A model generated the notes under the pieces. The model did not search any database. It was not told the origin of the DNA and was given only the letters and a program-made list of their open reading frames with translations. A stretch of 64,000 nucleotides of DNA, from positions 126,723,139 to 126,787,138 of the forward strand of contig NC_044983.1 of NCBI RefSeq assembly GCF_008728515.1, given 5' to 3'. Origin of the DNA: Papio anubis. Lineage: Eukaryota > Chordata > Mammalia > Primates > Cercopithecidae. The position numbers were made by a program, and so were the translations under genes. Of this stretch, positions 32,540 to 44,190 are shown piece after piece. Within the stretch, counting starts at the first letter, position 1. The number at the start of each line of letters is the position of its first letter.

Positions 32540-32680
32540 TTTAAACTTCATTCAAATCCATTTTATTCACTCAACATAATTTTACTGACTACCTACCACG
32601 TGTTACTCTCCACACTTACAACTGGCATAGAGTGTGAACAAGACAGAGTTTCTCTGCTCCTGGAGCTTACTGCACCACAC
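32540..32680 (+). mobile_element. L2 fragment, plus strand
   Basis: tattcactcaacataatttta, gactacctaccacgtgttac and ctgctcctggagcttactg correspond to the L2 'ttcaacaaatatttactgag ... ctgccctcatggagct' order. Confidence 0.75.
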
Positions 32681-33000
32681 TGTCTATTTAATGAGCTGAA
32701 TAAACTACAGTTTCAGGGTAGAAAAAGACTTTTCACATTAATATTCTCTAATTTGTTAACTGATTAACAGAAACAGAAATTATTCTTTGAACTGTTGAGT
32801 GCCCTGTTCTAATTAATCTAGATTTTCTACAGATCTAGGGAAAATATTTTAAAAATTTAAATTACATCTATAAAAAATATTTCCACCAACACCAAGCAAA
32901 GTCTTATATAACTTCTGAGATGCAGAGTCAATATTCTATTTTTGCTTGGAATAAGAAGTACATATTCTCGTTAGCGAGCAGGCTACACAAGATTATTTGA
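32681..33000. other. intergenic, nothing recognised
   Basis: Short AT-rich stretch; no feature called. Confidence 0.5.
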
Positions 33001-34215
33001 TTTCTAATTTTTTTAATTTATAATTTTTGTTCTACATCATAAGCATATGTATTTATGGGGCACATGAGATGTTTTGATGTAGGCCTGCAATGTGAAATAC
33101 TCATGCCATAGAGAATGGGCTATCCATCTCCTCAGCCTTTATCCTCTGTGTTACAAACAATCCAGTTACACTCCTTTCATTATCTAAAAAGGTACAATTA
33201 AGTTATTGACTGTTGTCACCCTGTTGTGCTATCAAATAGTAGGTCTTATTCATTCTTTCTATTTTTTTATACTCATTAACCATCCCCACCTCTCCCCATT
33301 CCCCCACTACACTTTTCATCCTCTGGTAATCATCCTTCTACTCTCTATGTCCACAAGTTCAATTGTTTTGATTTTTACATCACACAAATAAGTGAGATCA
33401 TGTGATGTTTGTATTTCTGTGCCAGACTATTTCAGTGAGCATAATGAGCTCCAGTTCCATCCCTGTTGTTGTAAATGACAGATTTCATTCTTTTTAATGG
33501 CTAAATAGTACTCCATTGTGTATATATATTATATTTTCTCTATCTAGTCATCTGTTGATGGACACTTAGGTTGCTTCCAAATCTTAGCTATTGTGAACAG
33601 TGCTGCAACAAAGAGTGCAGATAGATCTTCAGTATACTGATTTCCTGTCTTTTGGGTTTATACTGAGTAGTGGGATTGCTGGATCATAGAGTAGCTCTAT
33701 TTTTAGTTTTTCTGAGAAACCTCCGAACTGTTCTCCATAGTTGTTGTACGAAGGTGCATTCCCACCAACACTGTTTGAGGGTTCCCCTTTCTTTGCATGC
33801 TTGCCAGCATTCATTATTGCCTGTCTTTTGGACAAAAGCCACTTTCATTGGTGTAAGATGATATTGTGGATTGGATTTGCATTTCATGATCAGTGATGTT
33901 GAGCACCTTTTCATATAACTGTTTGCCACTTGTATGTCTTCTTTTGAGAAACGTCTATTCTGACCTTTTGTCTGTTTTTTAATCAGATTATTAGATTTTT
34001 TCTGCAAGGTCATTTGAGTTCTTTATATATTTTGGTTATTAATCCCTTGTCAGATGGGTGAGTGGCAAATATTTTCTCCCATTCTGTGGATTGTCTCTCC
34101 ACTTTGTTGATTTTTCACAGCTTTGCTGTGCAGAAGCTTTTTAACTTGATGTGATCCCAAGTGTCCATTTTTGTTTTGGTTGCCTGTGCCTGTTGAATAT
34201 TGTTCAAGAAATAGA
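33001..34215 (-). mobile_element. L1 3' UTR and ORF2 C-terminus, 1.2 kb, minus strand
   Basis: A sizeable L1 tail (L1MA/L1PB age). From low to high coordinate: 3' UTR (gatgttttgatgtaggcctg, catctcctcagcctttatcc), then antisense ORF2. The minus-strand frames read SKEDIQVANSYMKRCSTSL (33684-34013) and ELLYDPAIPLLSINPK (33629-33835), hallmark phrases of the ORF2 C-terminal region, in two different frames because of indels. It stops near 34215 in the GCCIN-equivalent region. Non-functional. Confidence 0.96.
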
Positions 34216-34559
34216 TTATTTGATTTTATTATGTTATTTTCTCATATAGAATCTCTGTGTTGGTTCCAAATATACAAAAATATTATTAGTTATTCATTCA
34301 CTCAAAATATATTTAGTTAGCATTTGCATAATAAATAATTATCTAGCAACCACTTATATTTCTATCTAGAGTGCCTGCTACTCCTACAGTCACTCATTCC
34401 ATTGTTGTGTAGATTTTTCTCATATGTGGCCCAAATGTACATTTATTCTATTCATTTATTTCATTTTTCAAGAGCAGCATAAATATTTGCAGTATCAATT
34501 ATTAACCCAGCTAAATCATCCCTGAATTTTAGATATTCTTTTATTTTTATTTTATAGTT
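34216..34559. other. intergenic, nothing firm
   Basis: AT-rich; attcattcactcaaaatatat near 34292 is L2-like but short. Confidence 0.45.
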
Positions 34560-35130
34560 TAAAATCTCATAGAAATAAAACTATAGAAATCATAGAAAAT
34601 AAATTTTGGAGAAAACAATTTTATATAAACCAATATTAATATATGATATAATCTCCCACACTTTTTCTTATGCTTATGTGCATACATAGGATAATTTCTA
34701 AACAAATATTCGTTCAAATTTATACAATACACTCTATATTATAAACTTCCTGTATCAGTAAATAGCAATTTAAAATTTCATTTTATGGCTACATATTATA
34801 CCCTTGTGAACACCATAATGTATTTAATCGCCATTTTAAGAATTTGTTGAATTTCCAATAGCTCAAAATGAAAAAAACAAAACTCAGCAATTTTGCAATG
34901 CTATCCTTGCTGTGCTTGTTCTTTTTTGAATAAATTTCTAGGAGTATGAGAGTTGTGTCACAGCACATCAGCACATATAGTTTTTAAAGTTCTTTTGTGT
35001 GCTTCCAAGATGCATCCAGAAATACTGTAGCAGTCAATTTTCATTTCAACAGTGCGTAAGAAGGACTTTCCCCCTACAACCACGCTAACCCTGGGTATTA
35101 TAATTTTCTCTTTTGAAACAGTGCACCAAC
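34560..35130 (-). mobile_element. old L1 (L1ME-like) 3' region, minus strand
   Basis: Decayed antisense ORF2 end: atggctacatattataccctt, caatgctatccttgctgtgc, aataaatttctaggagtatg, tttcaacagtgcgtaagaag and cacgctaaccctgggtatta correspond in order to the L1ME pattern (cctagaagtggaattgctgg ... caacactgggtattatc). Confidence 0.7.
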
Positions 35131-36104
35131 TGTCACCTATTTGTCCTGGGGAGCCATTCCAATTTGCTAGTGTTTCTCAAAATGCTGGCTGTTTGTAACT
35201 AATTATGGTTTTAAGTGCAAAATGGCTGATGTAGAGTAGGACTGATTTATGCCTTCCTTGTTCTAAATACAATTTCCCTTAATAAAACTACGATTACAAA
35301 GGTTTCTGGCAGCACTATCAAACTGGTTTATTACAAAGGAGTTGAGCTCATTACCAACATTCATATAGTCCCTTTATTTGATCTTGTAACTTCTGATGTC
35401 AGCTTTTACAACCCAAAGCACTGTACTCAGGTTAAAGAAATCAACTCCAAAAACTAGAATTAAAGAATCCTCACTTCCTACAAGTTAAAATGAGAATCTT
35501 CAGTGCAATACAAATAACATGAAAAATTAGCTGGGAGGAAACATCCAAAAGGGAACTTCAGATGGAAAACAATTAGCTTTGTTCCTCCAGCAGGCAAAAG
35601 AATATTGTGGCGTCAATTTTTCTTTTGATTCTATTTAATTTTCTTTCATTGGCAATTATCCTATTAAACTGGCTCTTTTGTTTTTGCATAAGCAATTAAT
35701 CCCTCAGAGCTCAAGATTACCTCCTTCAATGGCAAAATTTAGCCCTGTACAGTTTTTCCAGGATTTTGAAGGCTGCAGAGCTCTTGTAAAAGTGACTGTG
35801 CTCTAGACTTTTCCTGAGATCAGTCTCCTAGAGACCCTGGGAAGGAAACTCTCTGAGCATTTATTAAAGGAGAGAAATAAAGTGTATGTAGCTGCTATTT
35901 CCAGGTGTGAGGCTTTTGCCTGCAGCCCATTTAAGAAGCTGGTGCTCTAATTTTAAAACTCAAATTTAGTTCAAGCAATGTTTATTGAGTATATACTATA
36001 GGGCCGGGACTGAAGACTCAGAGAGACGGTTATTTCTTGCCTTAAAAACAAAACAAAAACCAAAAAATTGTAGCTGGGGAAATGCCCATAATTTTGAGAA
36101 TAGA
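35131..36104. other. intergenic, nothing recognised
   Basis: About 1 kb with no assigned repeat; an AAAACAAAACAAAAACC run at 36045-36065. No coding support. Confidence 0.5.
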
Positions 36105-36310
36105 AAAGATCAGTGGGTTTTGGAGTTTGGAAAAAAGACCAATCTCTGTTCAAATCACAGATTTGCTACTACCTGACTCTGTCGCCTTGGACAACCTTCA
36201 AAGTCTCAGCTTTTTCATCTAGATTTTAGACCAACAAATGAGGATAGTGAAATCTGAAATGAACGGATGAACTAGTCAAGAGTCTTGTAAATACCATGGG
36301 ATCATCATGG
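36105..36310 (-). mobile_element. MIR, minus strand
   Basis: ctctgttcaaatcacagatttgc, gccttggacaaccttcaaag and gctttttcatctagatttta are antisense MIR core, then gaggatagtgaaatctgaaat. Confidence 0.75.
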
Positions 36311-39237
36311 TCAAAGGGGGATTCACTGGTAGTATTAATATAAGGAAACCCCATCACAAGGCAAAATACAGATATCAAAATTTAAACTTAACATATGGTT
36401 GTATTATGGAGATGTTAAAACAAGGATCGAGGCAAGCCTGTGCAGACAGCTAGTTAGGAGTTCTGCATGGCCTTCTGTGCTCTACAATTCTTTCTGTGTT
36501 TCTATTTAGTTTGGGGCCAACAGGATGTGTCTACTTCAGTTTGACTCTTGATGGGGATTACTGTGATTATGATTCGGTGACCCACTGGGGCTTGAAGAAC
36601 AAAAAAAAATCTTATTCCAAAAATCTCCTGGCAGGAGACCAGGAGACTGATCCAATCCAGAGAGACATGAACCACCAGGGGGTTATTGGAGGTATTAGGG
36701 ATGTGAAGATCTTATTTGTCCTTTCTTGCATTTTCTCTGCTATTGATTGCCTGACTTTACTCTCACTTTCATCTCTTCCTTCTCCTGTGCAAAGTAAGAA
36801 TTTTAGCTCACCCTGTTTGAGGTGGCTGAACCAAGACAGAAAGTATCCTCATTATGGCAGAATTTGTTCTTGTGGAGAACAGCATTAAAGGCGTCAGGAG
36901 CTAGTGTTACTCTATTTATGATAGATATGTTATTCTGGAAGGTCTGGCACAGAAGTTCCACACACCCAAATATACTTGAAATATTCTGAGAATCAGCCTG
37001 AATTCTTGATTCCAGGAATATGGGCACTAGGAGCAGGACCTCACATAGCAGCTGGAGGGATATCCTTGGGGAAGACGCCTGATCAGAGCTGGGAGAGAGG
37101 CCTCAAGCCATTTGGGCGAACCAGGTATCAGCAAAATGGTCCTTTCCAGCATGGAACCAGATTGCTGATATAAGGAACAAAGGATTCTTTTAAATCAGGA
37201 TAGTTCATTGGAATCCACAGGTGTTAAGAATGTCGTGACTGGGTCTCAGAGATCTTTGGACCTATAGATAGCAATACAAAAAGCAGCTTTTCTGGAGAAA
37301 GAAAGGGTTTACTACTTGCGTGATATTCTCAAAGGAGTTCCTAGTCCCCCAGTAAGTAAAACCAAGTATAATACTTTAACTAGTTGATATTCTTCATGCA
37401 TTAAAACAGGAAGTGATTGGCACAGAGTCAGACTCAATGGGATATTTAGAAATTTCACACTACGCATAGTGAGCTCATAAGATAGTACAGGCAGTAAACA
37501 AGCAGGGGGAATTTAAAAAACTACCAAAAGGCACTCAGAATCCTTCAAGAGGGACAATTACTTGACCTAATTGCTGAAACAGGGCCTCTGCGACTCTCAA
37601 AGCATTTGCAACTTCCCATTTCATTGAAGACATTGCTTTAAACATAATTACATTTAATGAAATAAAGGTCATGTGAGTGATGACAGAGCATAATTAATAA
37701 GACGTTGGAATTGAAAACTAGCTTTTAAAAGTTCAGAGGTGCAGCTCATCACCAGCTGCCTTTCCTATTCTATTGGCCAGCGTCACTCTGAGCCTACTGA
37801 CTCTTATTTGCTTATTCTGCAAATAGGTCACTATTTCTTTAATAGATTAAAGAAAGTGAAACAAATGAATTAATTGCCCCCAAAGAAGCACACTAAAATA
37901 AGGAAACAGAGAAATTCCAAACAGGGAAAGAAACAGATGGACCAATTCAAAAAGAGTAGCATTCTGAAATCATTTAATGTAGAAATAAGGATTCCTATAT
38001 ACTTCATTAGAGCTTTAGTACATAATTATAGAATTCTACTGTAAACATTTCAAAAAGTTGCCTCTTCTTAAACATAATGGTATTGGCTGTTCTGATTGTT
38101 TGAACATTTTGTGTGTCCTGTACATCTCTTTAACCTCCCAAGTATGACTGTCCGCCTTCTTCATGGTTAATTTCAAATATATAAAAGTGATACTATGTGG
38201 AAGGGGAAAGAGATTTTCTTAGTGTTGCTTCATGAAGAGCTAGGATGAAAGTTATCAGAAAGCAGATTTTAGTATAGTTTTTATTAATTAGCGCTAACTT
38301 TATGGGGAACAAGCTGCTTTTTGAAGTCATGAGCTTATCATTTGTAAAGGTGTTCAATTAAGGCAAGACTACCCGTCAGGGATGTTATAAAAATGATTTA
38401 TACATTGAATTGAAATATAAAGTAGCAAAACAAATCCAGATTCTGTGATCAAAGACCTTGATTCGAACAAGTACAAGAGAATTTCCATACTAAGCCTTCG
38501 TAAAATTCCACATTGAATTTTAATACTTGTGTACTCTTCATGGTGGTGATGCCTGTCTGCTGAGAAAGGGAAGCAGGAGGCAGGAGGAATGGTTCTGAAG
38601 ACCATTCCTAGGCTCTTAAACTCATATTGAAGAGTTCAATGGTAAGGAGGCTTCTATTTCTGTACATTTTTCAGGTGAATTTTCAGGGTTCAGTGGAGAT
38701 GGGATGTAATATGTTAAAGCCTTGCTCAAACTCTCATAGATGTAAGTGTGCTGAGAACTGTTTATATTATGGATTCTATCTAGCTGATGAGAAAAACAAA
38801 ATGAATACAAAAAAATGAAAATGAATACAAAACGAAAGAGAAAATTACTTGTGGTTTAGAACTTACCATGAACTTTAAAAGGGAATAATGGAGAACCACA
38901 AAACACCTCCACCACATTTAGAATGGAAGGGCACAGCTCAGAAGTGGAGCTGGCCCTCCTGGGAGGAATCTGTCTCTGCATGCCTCAGAATTGGCAAAAT
39001 GGGAGCACAAAAGAATAGGTGTTCCAACAGCGCATGAAAGGAAGGTTCTATGCTGGTGAATATTGAGGACCCTGTAGCAGAAGGTACAGTAACTTTTCAG
39101 GAAATCCACTTGTCCTGTTCCTAAACCACCCCATCCTAGCAACTCATACAAAATGCCATCTCTTGTTTTACAAACTCAGTATTCCTAGACGCTCTCTCTC
39201 CTTCCACTAATAGAATGATATCTAATGCACCTGCCAG
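36311..39237. other. longest repeat-poor stretch, no gene supported
   Basis: Nearly 3 kb in which I recognise no interspersed repeat family. It contains the longest open frame outside Alu copies, L1 and L2 (36496-36888 plus, 130 residues), whose product has no signal, domain or repeat I recognise and includes a lysine/asparagine run from an A-tract. A possible splice acceptor (tttctatttag, ending near 36509) and donor (caaagtaaga near 36793) flank about 280 bp, but such sites are common by chance. A short direct repeat, aaaatgaatacaaaa, lies at 38798-38832. Confidence 0.5.
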
Positions 39238-39550
39238 GCTGCAGTGCTTGCCATTCTTGGAATATGCCATGCACACTTGAGCATCAGGAACTATATACAG
39301 TCTTCCCTCTGTCTGGAACACCCCTCCATTCCACTACTACCATCACAGGCAAAAATACAGTAAAGATTGTACATTGCCCAGGTCAGTTTCCTTTCCAGTA
39401 TGACAACTTTTCACCCTGTATTTTAATTGTAAATTAATCTGTGCTCACACCTATTCACAGATTTATTTATTGCTGTATCCACAGTGTCTGAAATGATGTC
39501 CAGCATGCAGTAATGGCCAAGTAAATGATGTTGACTAAATAAAGAAGGCA
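39238..39550 (+). mobile_element. L2 3' end, plus strand
   Basis: ccctctgtctggaacacccc, acagatttatttattgctgt, atccacagtgtctgaaatga and caagtaaatgatgttgact, a late-L2 order; A-run near 39550. Confidence 0.8.
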
Positions 39551-40047
39551 AAAAAAAAAAAGTTGCTTCTTGAATGAGGTATGACATTTTCTTCCTACTG
39601 ACTCCCAGTTCTATTTCTCTATCTGGACATCATCATCCAAACCATACTTGAGGCAAATAAACACATCGTGGACATCAACATTCAATCCATACTTGAGAAA
39701 GAAAGCCATTTTCCTTTTGGTGTCCTGAAGAGCTCTAGCTCAAACTTAGCATCAGAAGTGTGGACTTCTGCCTTTTCCTTCAGGCAGTGATGGCAATTGA
39801 TTGTCAGGAGAAATGAGGCAATGAAGATTTACAAGTACAAGCTTTACTAAATATGCTCATCTTAACTGGAATTAGCAGGAGAAGCCACAAATTGGAACAT
39901 CTCCAGAAGTTTTCAAACACACTTGGACTTATATATCTCTGCAAGAAAAAACAGATAGAGAAAAAAGAACTTCCCCTTCCATTGTTTTCTGTTTCACTCC
40001 ATTTTCCCCAAATTCAATGTGTGCAGTTACCTCCTTGTATATCCAGA
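39551..40047. other. intergenic, nothing recognised
   Basis: Two near-copies of a short phrase (accatacttgagg at 39640, ccatacttgagaaag at 39690) lie 50 bp apart. No gene is seen. Confidence 0.5.
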
Positions 40048-40542
40048 TGTATTATTAGGGTTCTCCAGAGAAACAGAACCCATAGAACATGTGTAGACAT
40101 ATACAAAGAAAGTTATTAGGAGGAATTTGCTCATGCAATTATGGATACTGAGAAGTCCCATAATCTGTCATATACAAACTAGAGGTCCTGGAAAGCCAGT
40201 GGTGTGTTCCAATTCAAGCCCAAATGCCTGCTTGCATAAGTCCCAGTCTGAGTCCAAAGGCCTGAGAACCAGGAGTGCTGATGTCCCAGAACAGAAGAAA
40301 ATGGATGTCCCAGCTCAAGTAAAGACAGCAAATTTGCCCTTCCACTGCCATTTTATCCTATTCAGAGCCTCAACTTATTGGATGACATCCACCCACATTG
40401 CTGAAGGAAAACTTCTTTACTCAGAATACAAGTTCAAATGCTAATTTCTTCTGGAAACACTTTCACAGACATACCAAAAAATAGTTTTTTACCAGCAATC
40501 TGGGCATTTTTTAGCCCAGTCTTGCTGACAAATAAAAGATCA
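40048..40542 (-). mobile_element. second MLT2-like ERVL LTR, minus strand
   Basis: tgtattattagggttctcca and gagaaacagaacccatagaa start it; gatgacatccacccacattg, cacagacataccaaaaaat and cagtcttgctgacaaataaa end it. Same family and orientation as 3108-3755, which helps confirm both, but the GATA tract is absent here. Ends approximate. Confidence 0.7.
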
Positions 40543-40560
40543 TATTGGAAGAATGCAGAC

Positions 40561-40918
40561 TGTATTAATGTGTTCTCACACTGCTAATAAAGACATAGCC
40601 AAGACTGGGTGGTTTATAAAGGAAAGACGCTTAATGGAATCACAGTTCCACATGGCTGGGGAGGCCTCACAATCATAGTGGAAGACAAAGGAAGAGCAAA
40701 GGTACATCTGACATGGTGGCAGGCAAGAGAGAGCATGTGCAGGGGAACTTCGTTTATAAAACCATCAGATCATGTGAGACTTATTCACTATCACAAGAAC
40801 AGCATAGGAATGACCTGCCCTCATAGTTCAGTTACCTCCCACTGAGTCTGTCTCGTGACATGGGAATTATGGAAGCTACGATTCAAGATTTGCGTGGGCA
40901 CATAGCCAAACCATATCA
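40561..40918 (-). mobile_element. solo THE1-type LTR, minus strand
   Basis: Plus-strand order: tgtattaatgtgttctcaca, aagactgggtggtttataaa, catggctggggaggcctcac, accatcagatcatgtgagac, and end agccaaaccatatca. 358 bp, near full length. No clean 5-bp duplication (cagac before, aggac after). It lies 18 bp beyond the MLT2-like LTR. Confidence 0.94.
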
Positions 40919-41671
40919 AGGACTGAGAATCATAGACTTGTTGTTTCAGTTTGCATCTGCATGTCTTTCCTTCCTGGTTGATTTCCTTCCAAAATTTTCT
41001 AAAATTATAACTTTTCTATAATTAAAATTTCACGTATATCCAGGTGTTACTTTGTGTTCTATACTATAGACACCCAGAATGTTGAACTGTTCATCTAATT
41101 ACTCCTCCCCATGTATTTTGTTCTTTTCTTGTGTGTACAAAACAAATTTGTTGTCAACATTTTTCCGAAATATTATCACAATATGAACTTTCTAATACAT
41201 TTTTGCCAATTTTACTTATATTCATTTTACTCTCAAAGGTTTACAAATCCTAGTGCATAATAAAATTCTCATTAGACCAAGCAAAAAGAAACTGAACCAT
41301 TGTGGGTGTGTATGTGTATAAATGTGCATGCCCCATAGTTACTACAAATTTGTTAGTGGTCTTTTCTATATTAGAGATGATCTTTCCTGATTGTTTAGTT
41401 TTGATCCTAAACTGTTGTTTCTTTTATAATTATATATGTAATATAATTATGGGATTTTTTAGATGAAAGTATTTTAAAAAGTAACTTTACTTTGAAAAAG
41501 CAAAAGCTGAAAGTGGTATGTTAGGCTTTTTGTATGTTTGTTGTTTAATTTGTATTGATTAAGAAATCCCATATGGAAAAGCCCTGAGTAATAATATTAC
41601 TATTTCATGCCAAGAACTACAGAACAATTCAATCGTGAAGCTAAGGAACTGTTGATGATCTAATAGTGCTA
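40919..41671. other. intergenic, nothing recognised
   Basis: AT-rich, no assigned repeat; no coding evidence. Confidence 0.5.
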
Positions 41672-41815
41672 TGATGCCATTAACAGAGAAGGGAACTGAG
41701 GCACGGAGAGGTGGAGTTTTATGATCAGAGTTAGATGGTAATAAAAGAGAAGCAGAGCAAGGACTAAAGCCAGGTTTCCTGGGTCAGTCATTCTCCTCCA
41801 CTGCCCTACATCACC
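41672..41815 (+). mobile_element. MIR, plus strand
   Basis: agaagggaactgaggcacgg is diagnostic; then gcagagcaaggactaaagcc and aggtttcctgggtcagtca. Confidence 0.82.
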
Positions 41816-42535
41816 TTTTATTCTGCCTTGTTTATCCGTGTTTAGAATGGCATTTTCAAAAAATCTGACAGAGTTCGTAATCAATATTTCTAGGGTGAGA
41901 AAAATCACAAATATCTGGTAAAAAGGCACCTCTTTCTTTGGAGCTGAATGCATAACTGAGGATTTCACACTTCAGCATTATTCAATCTTAATCTTCAGCG
42001 AACTTAGTAAAATCTCATTTTGATCAGAATAGGTTCCCATACTAGTATATGACTTCCCAGCCGTAATTGGATTCCTTGGACACCACAGGAGTTCTACTTG
42101 TAAATGCAAAGCAATTTGAAAATTAGTTACTCATGTGGCCCATGTTGAAAGCCTTAGAAAAGTTTTAAAATAAAGAGTCATTTCATTTCTGGGTGATTTT
42201 CAGAGGCTAACATAATGCCATCACTCTTTCCTCCCATAATTTTCAGAAGGCCTGAGCAATCTACATGATTTTCAATCATTCCCCTTCTAAAGAGTTCGGG
42301 AATAACATATTAGAGACAAATATAGTAGAACTGCCACAGAACCTGAAACAGCAAATTGGATTTCCAAATTAAAATTGAGATGGCACACATCTACAAATCA
42401 TAATACTGTCATGGTATTCTCTCTGCATAAAGTTTGACCATACTTAAGCATTTTCTTCATGTCATGGTCAATTGAAAGATTTTTGAAAATCACATCTTTG
42501 TATTTGAATTTAATCTTATCAGCCACGCAGTCTGG
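41816..42535. other. intergenic, nothing recognised
   Basis: No repeat or gene assigned. Confidence 0.5.
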
Positions 42536-42665
42536 CATGGATTAAAGACAACAGGCCTGGAAATCCCATCCCTTGAGTTCTAATTCTATTTTGCATTACC
42601 TACTTGTGTAATGAGTGACTCATTCTTCTGTACCTCTACATCTTCATGTCTTGGAAGTGAAGATC
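42536..42665 (-). mobile_element. MIR fragment, minus strand
   Basis: acaggcctggaaatcccatc, ttgagttctaattctatttt and gtaatgagtgactcattctt follow antisense MIR. Confidence 0.65.
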
Positions 42666-42784
42666 CAAATTCTGGCATAATCTACAAGGTTCTATGTTGA
42701 TCAGATGATGTTAGATATGGAAACCTGCTTTATAAATTCAAACTCCACCACATGCAAGGTCATAGATTTATAGTAATAAACAAG

Positions 42785-43010
42785 TAAATGTATCTAGTAC
42801 ACACTAGATTCCAGGTGCCCTGATAAGTGCTCCATGCATTCTAATTCTTTGGCTCCTCATGACAACTCAGAAGAATAGAAGCCATTGTTATTCCAAGTTT
42901 ACAAATAAGGAAGCTGAGAACAGAGAGACAAAGTAGCTTGCTCCAAATCACACTGCTGGTAAATAGCAAACAGAACCCAGAGCCCATCAGCTTAGCTGTG
43001 ATATCATATG
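42785..43010 (+). mobile_element. MIR, nearly full length, plus strand
   Basis: cacactagattccaggtgcc, ctcctcatgacaactcagaa, tttacaaataaggaagctga and agcttgctccaaatcacact, ending cagagcccatcagc. Confidence 0.85.
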
Positions 43011-43085
43011 GCTTCCAAGGCTGACATCAGTGATCAGAAGGAAACAAGGATGCCAAAACAGAAAGAGTGTATATGCGGCTATGGG

Positions 43086-43530
43086 TTGAATTGTGTCCCC
43101 CTACAAAAAAAATATATGTTGAAGTTTTAACTACAATTACCTCAGAATGTGACCTTATTTCAAAATGATGTCATTGCAAATGTAATTAGTTAAGACACGG
43201 TCATGCGAAAGTAGCATGGTCCCCTAATCCAATACAACTAGTGTTCTTATAAAAAGGGGACATTTGGAGAAAAACACATACATGGAAAGAATGATGTGTA
43301 AACATAAGAGTTATGGTGCCATAAGCCAAGGAACTACCAGAATGTAAGAGAAAGGCCTGGGATAGAGTCTTCCTTTGAAACTTCAGAGGGAACGTGGCCC
43401 TGAAGACACCTTGCTCTCAGACTTCTAACCTCCAGAATAAATTCCTGTCATTTGGGTCACTCAGTTTGTGTCTTGTGTTTTTTGTTTTGTTTTGTTTTGT
43501 TATGGCAGCCCTAGAAAATGAATGCATAGG
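43086..43530 (+). mobile_element. MLT1-type LTR, plus strand
   Basis: gttgaattgtgtccccctac, tacctcagaatgtgacctta, gtaattagttaagacacgg, cccctaatccaatacaacta, acttctaacctccagaataa and atggcagccctagaaaatga are the MLT1 blocks in order. A (TTTTG)n run at 43476-43499 has expanded near the end. Less decayed than the copy at 14536. Confidence 0.9.
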
Positions 43531-44009
43531 TACATACGACTTGTGAAAATCAGCTCTCTGATTTATTTATTTATCCTTTGAAAATCTACAGAGAAGGGAA
43601 CCCTTGTAGGGTATGCATGGGTCTGATTGCAGATCAGGCCAAGGTGAGTGGAGAGGAGGCCACTGATTTCCAGTGATAATGACTATGGACCTTTCTTGGA
43701 TCATTTGTGGAAGCAGAACCTAATATCATCCATAGAAATGACAACGAGAACACATGAAATCAGTTCAGAGAAAACTAAAGGAAACACAGTCTTCCCTTGA
43801 CATCGGTGACACAAATACTTGGTTTTCCTCCTGCCTCTGAGGCCATTCTTTCTCAGTGACCTCTGCAACCACTTTATCCTAACTCATCTATATAATGTTG
43901 GGGCTTCTCAGGTTTAGTCCAAGATTGGGTAAATTCCTACTTTATGAACCTTCCCAGTTATCTTTTTCCCTCCTATGACTTACATGACCCTCTATGATGC
44001 TGCTTTTGC
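43531..44009. other. intergenic, nothing recognised
   Basis: No repeat or gene assigned. Confidence 0.5.
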
Positions 44010-44190
44010 ACAATACAGTGGTTAAAAATCCTCACTGCACTATTGCCTAGCTATGGAATCTTGAGAGTTAATGTCTTTAGTACACTGTTCCTCAGTTTTC
44101 TCACTTACGAAATAGAGATAAAAACTGCATGTCCTTTCAAGTTTGTTGGGAGAATGTATATGAAATATTACATGTGTAATAAACTACATA
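44010..44190 (-). mobile_element. MIR, minus strand
   Basis: cctagctatggaatcttgag, ctcagttttctcacttacga and gtttgttgggagaatgtata are antisense MIR. Confidence 0.75.

Noticed and set aside
33629..34013. Frames with clear L1 ORF2 C-terminal phrases
   Set aside because: Part of a decayed L1; two frames separated by indels, not a gene.
36509..36793. Exon bounded by acceptor and donor-like motifs
   Set aside because: Such motifs are common in T-rich DNA; no matching neighbouring exons or conserved peptide. Kept only as a low-interest finding.
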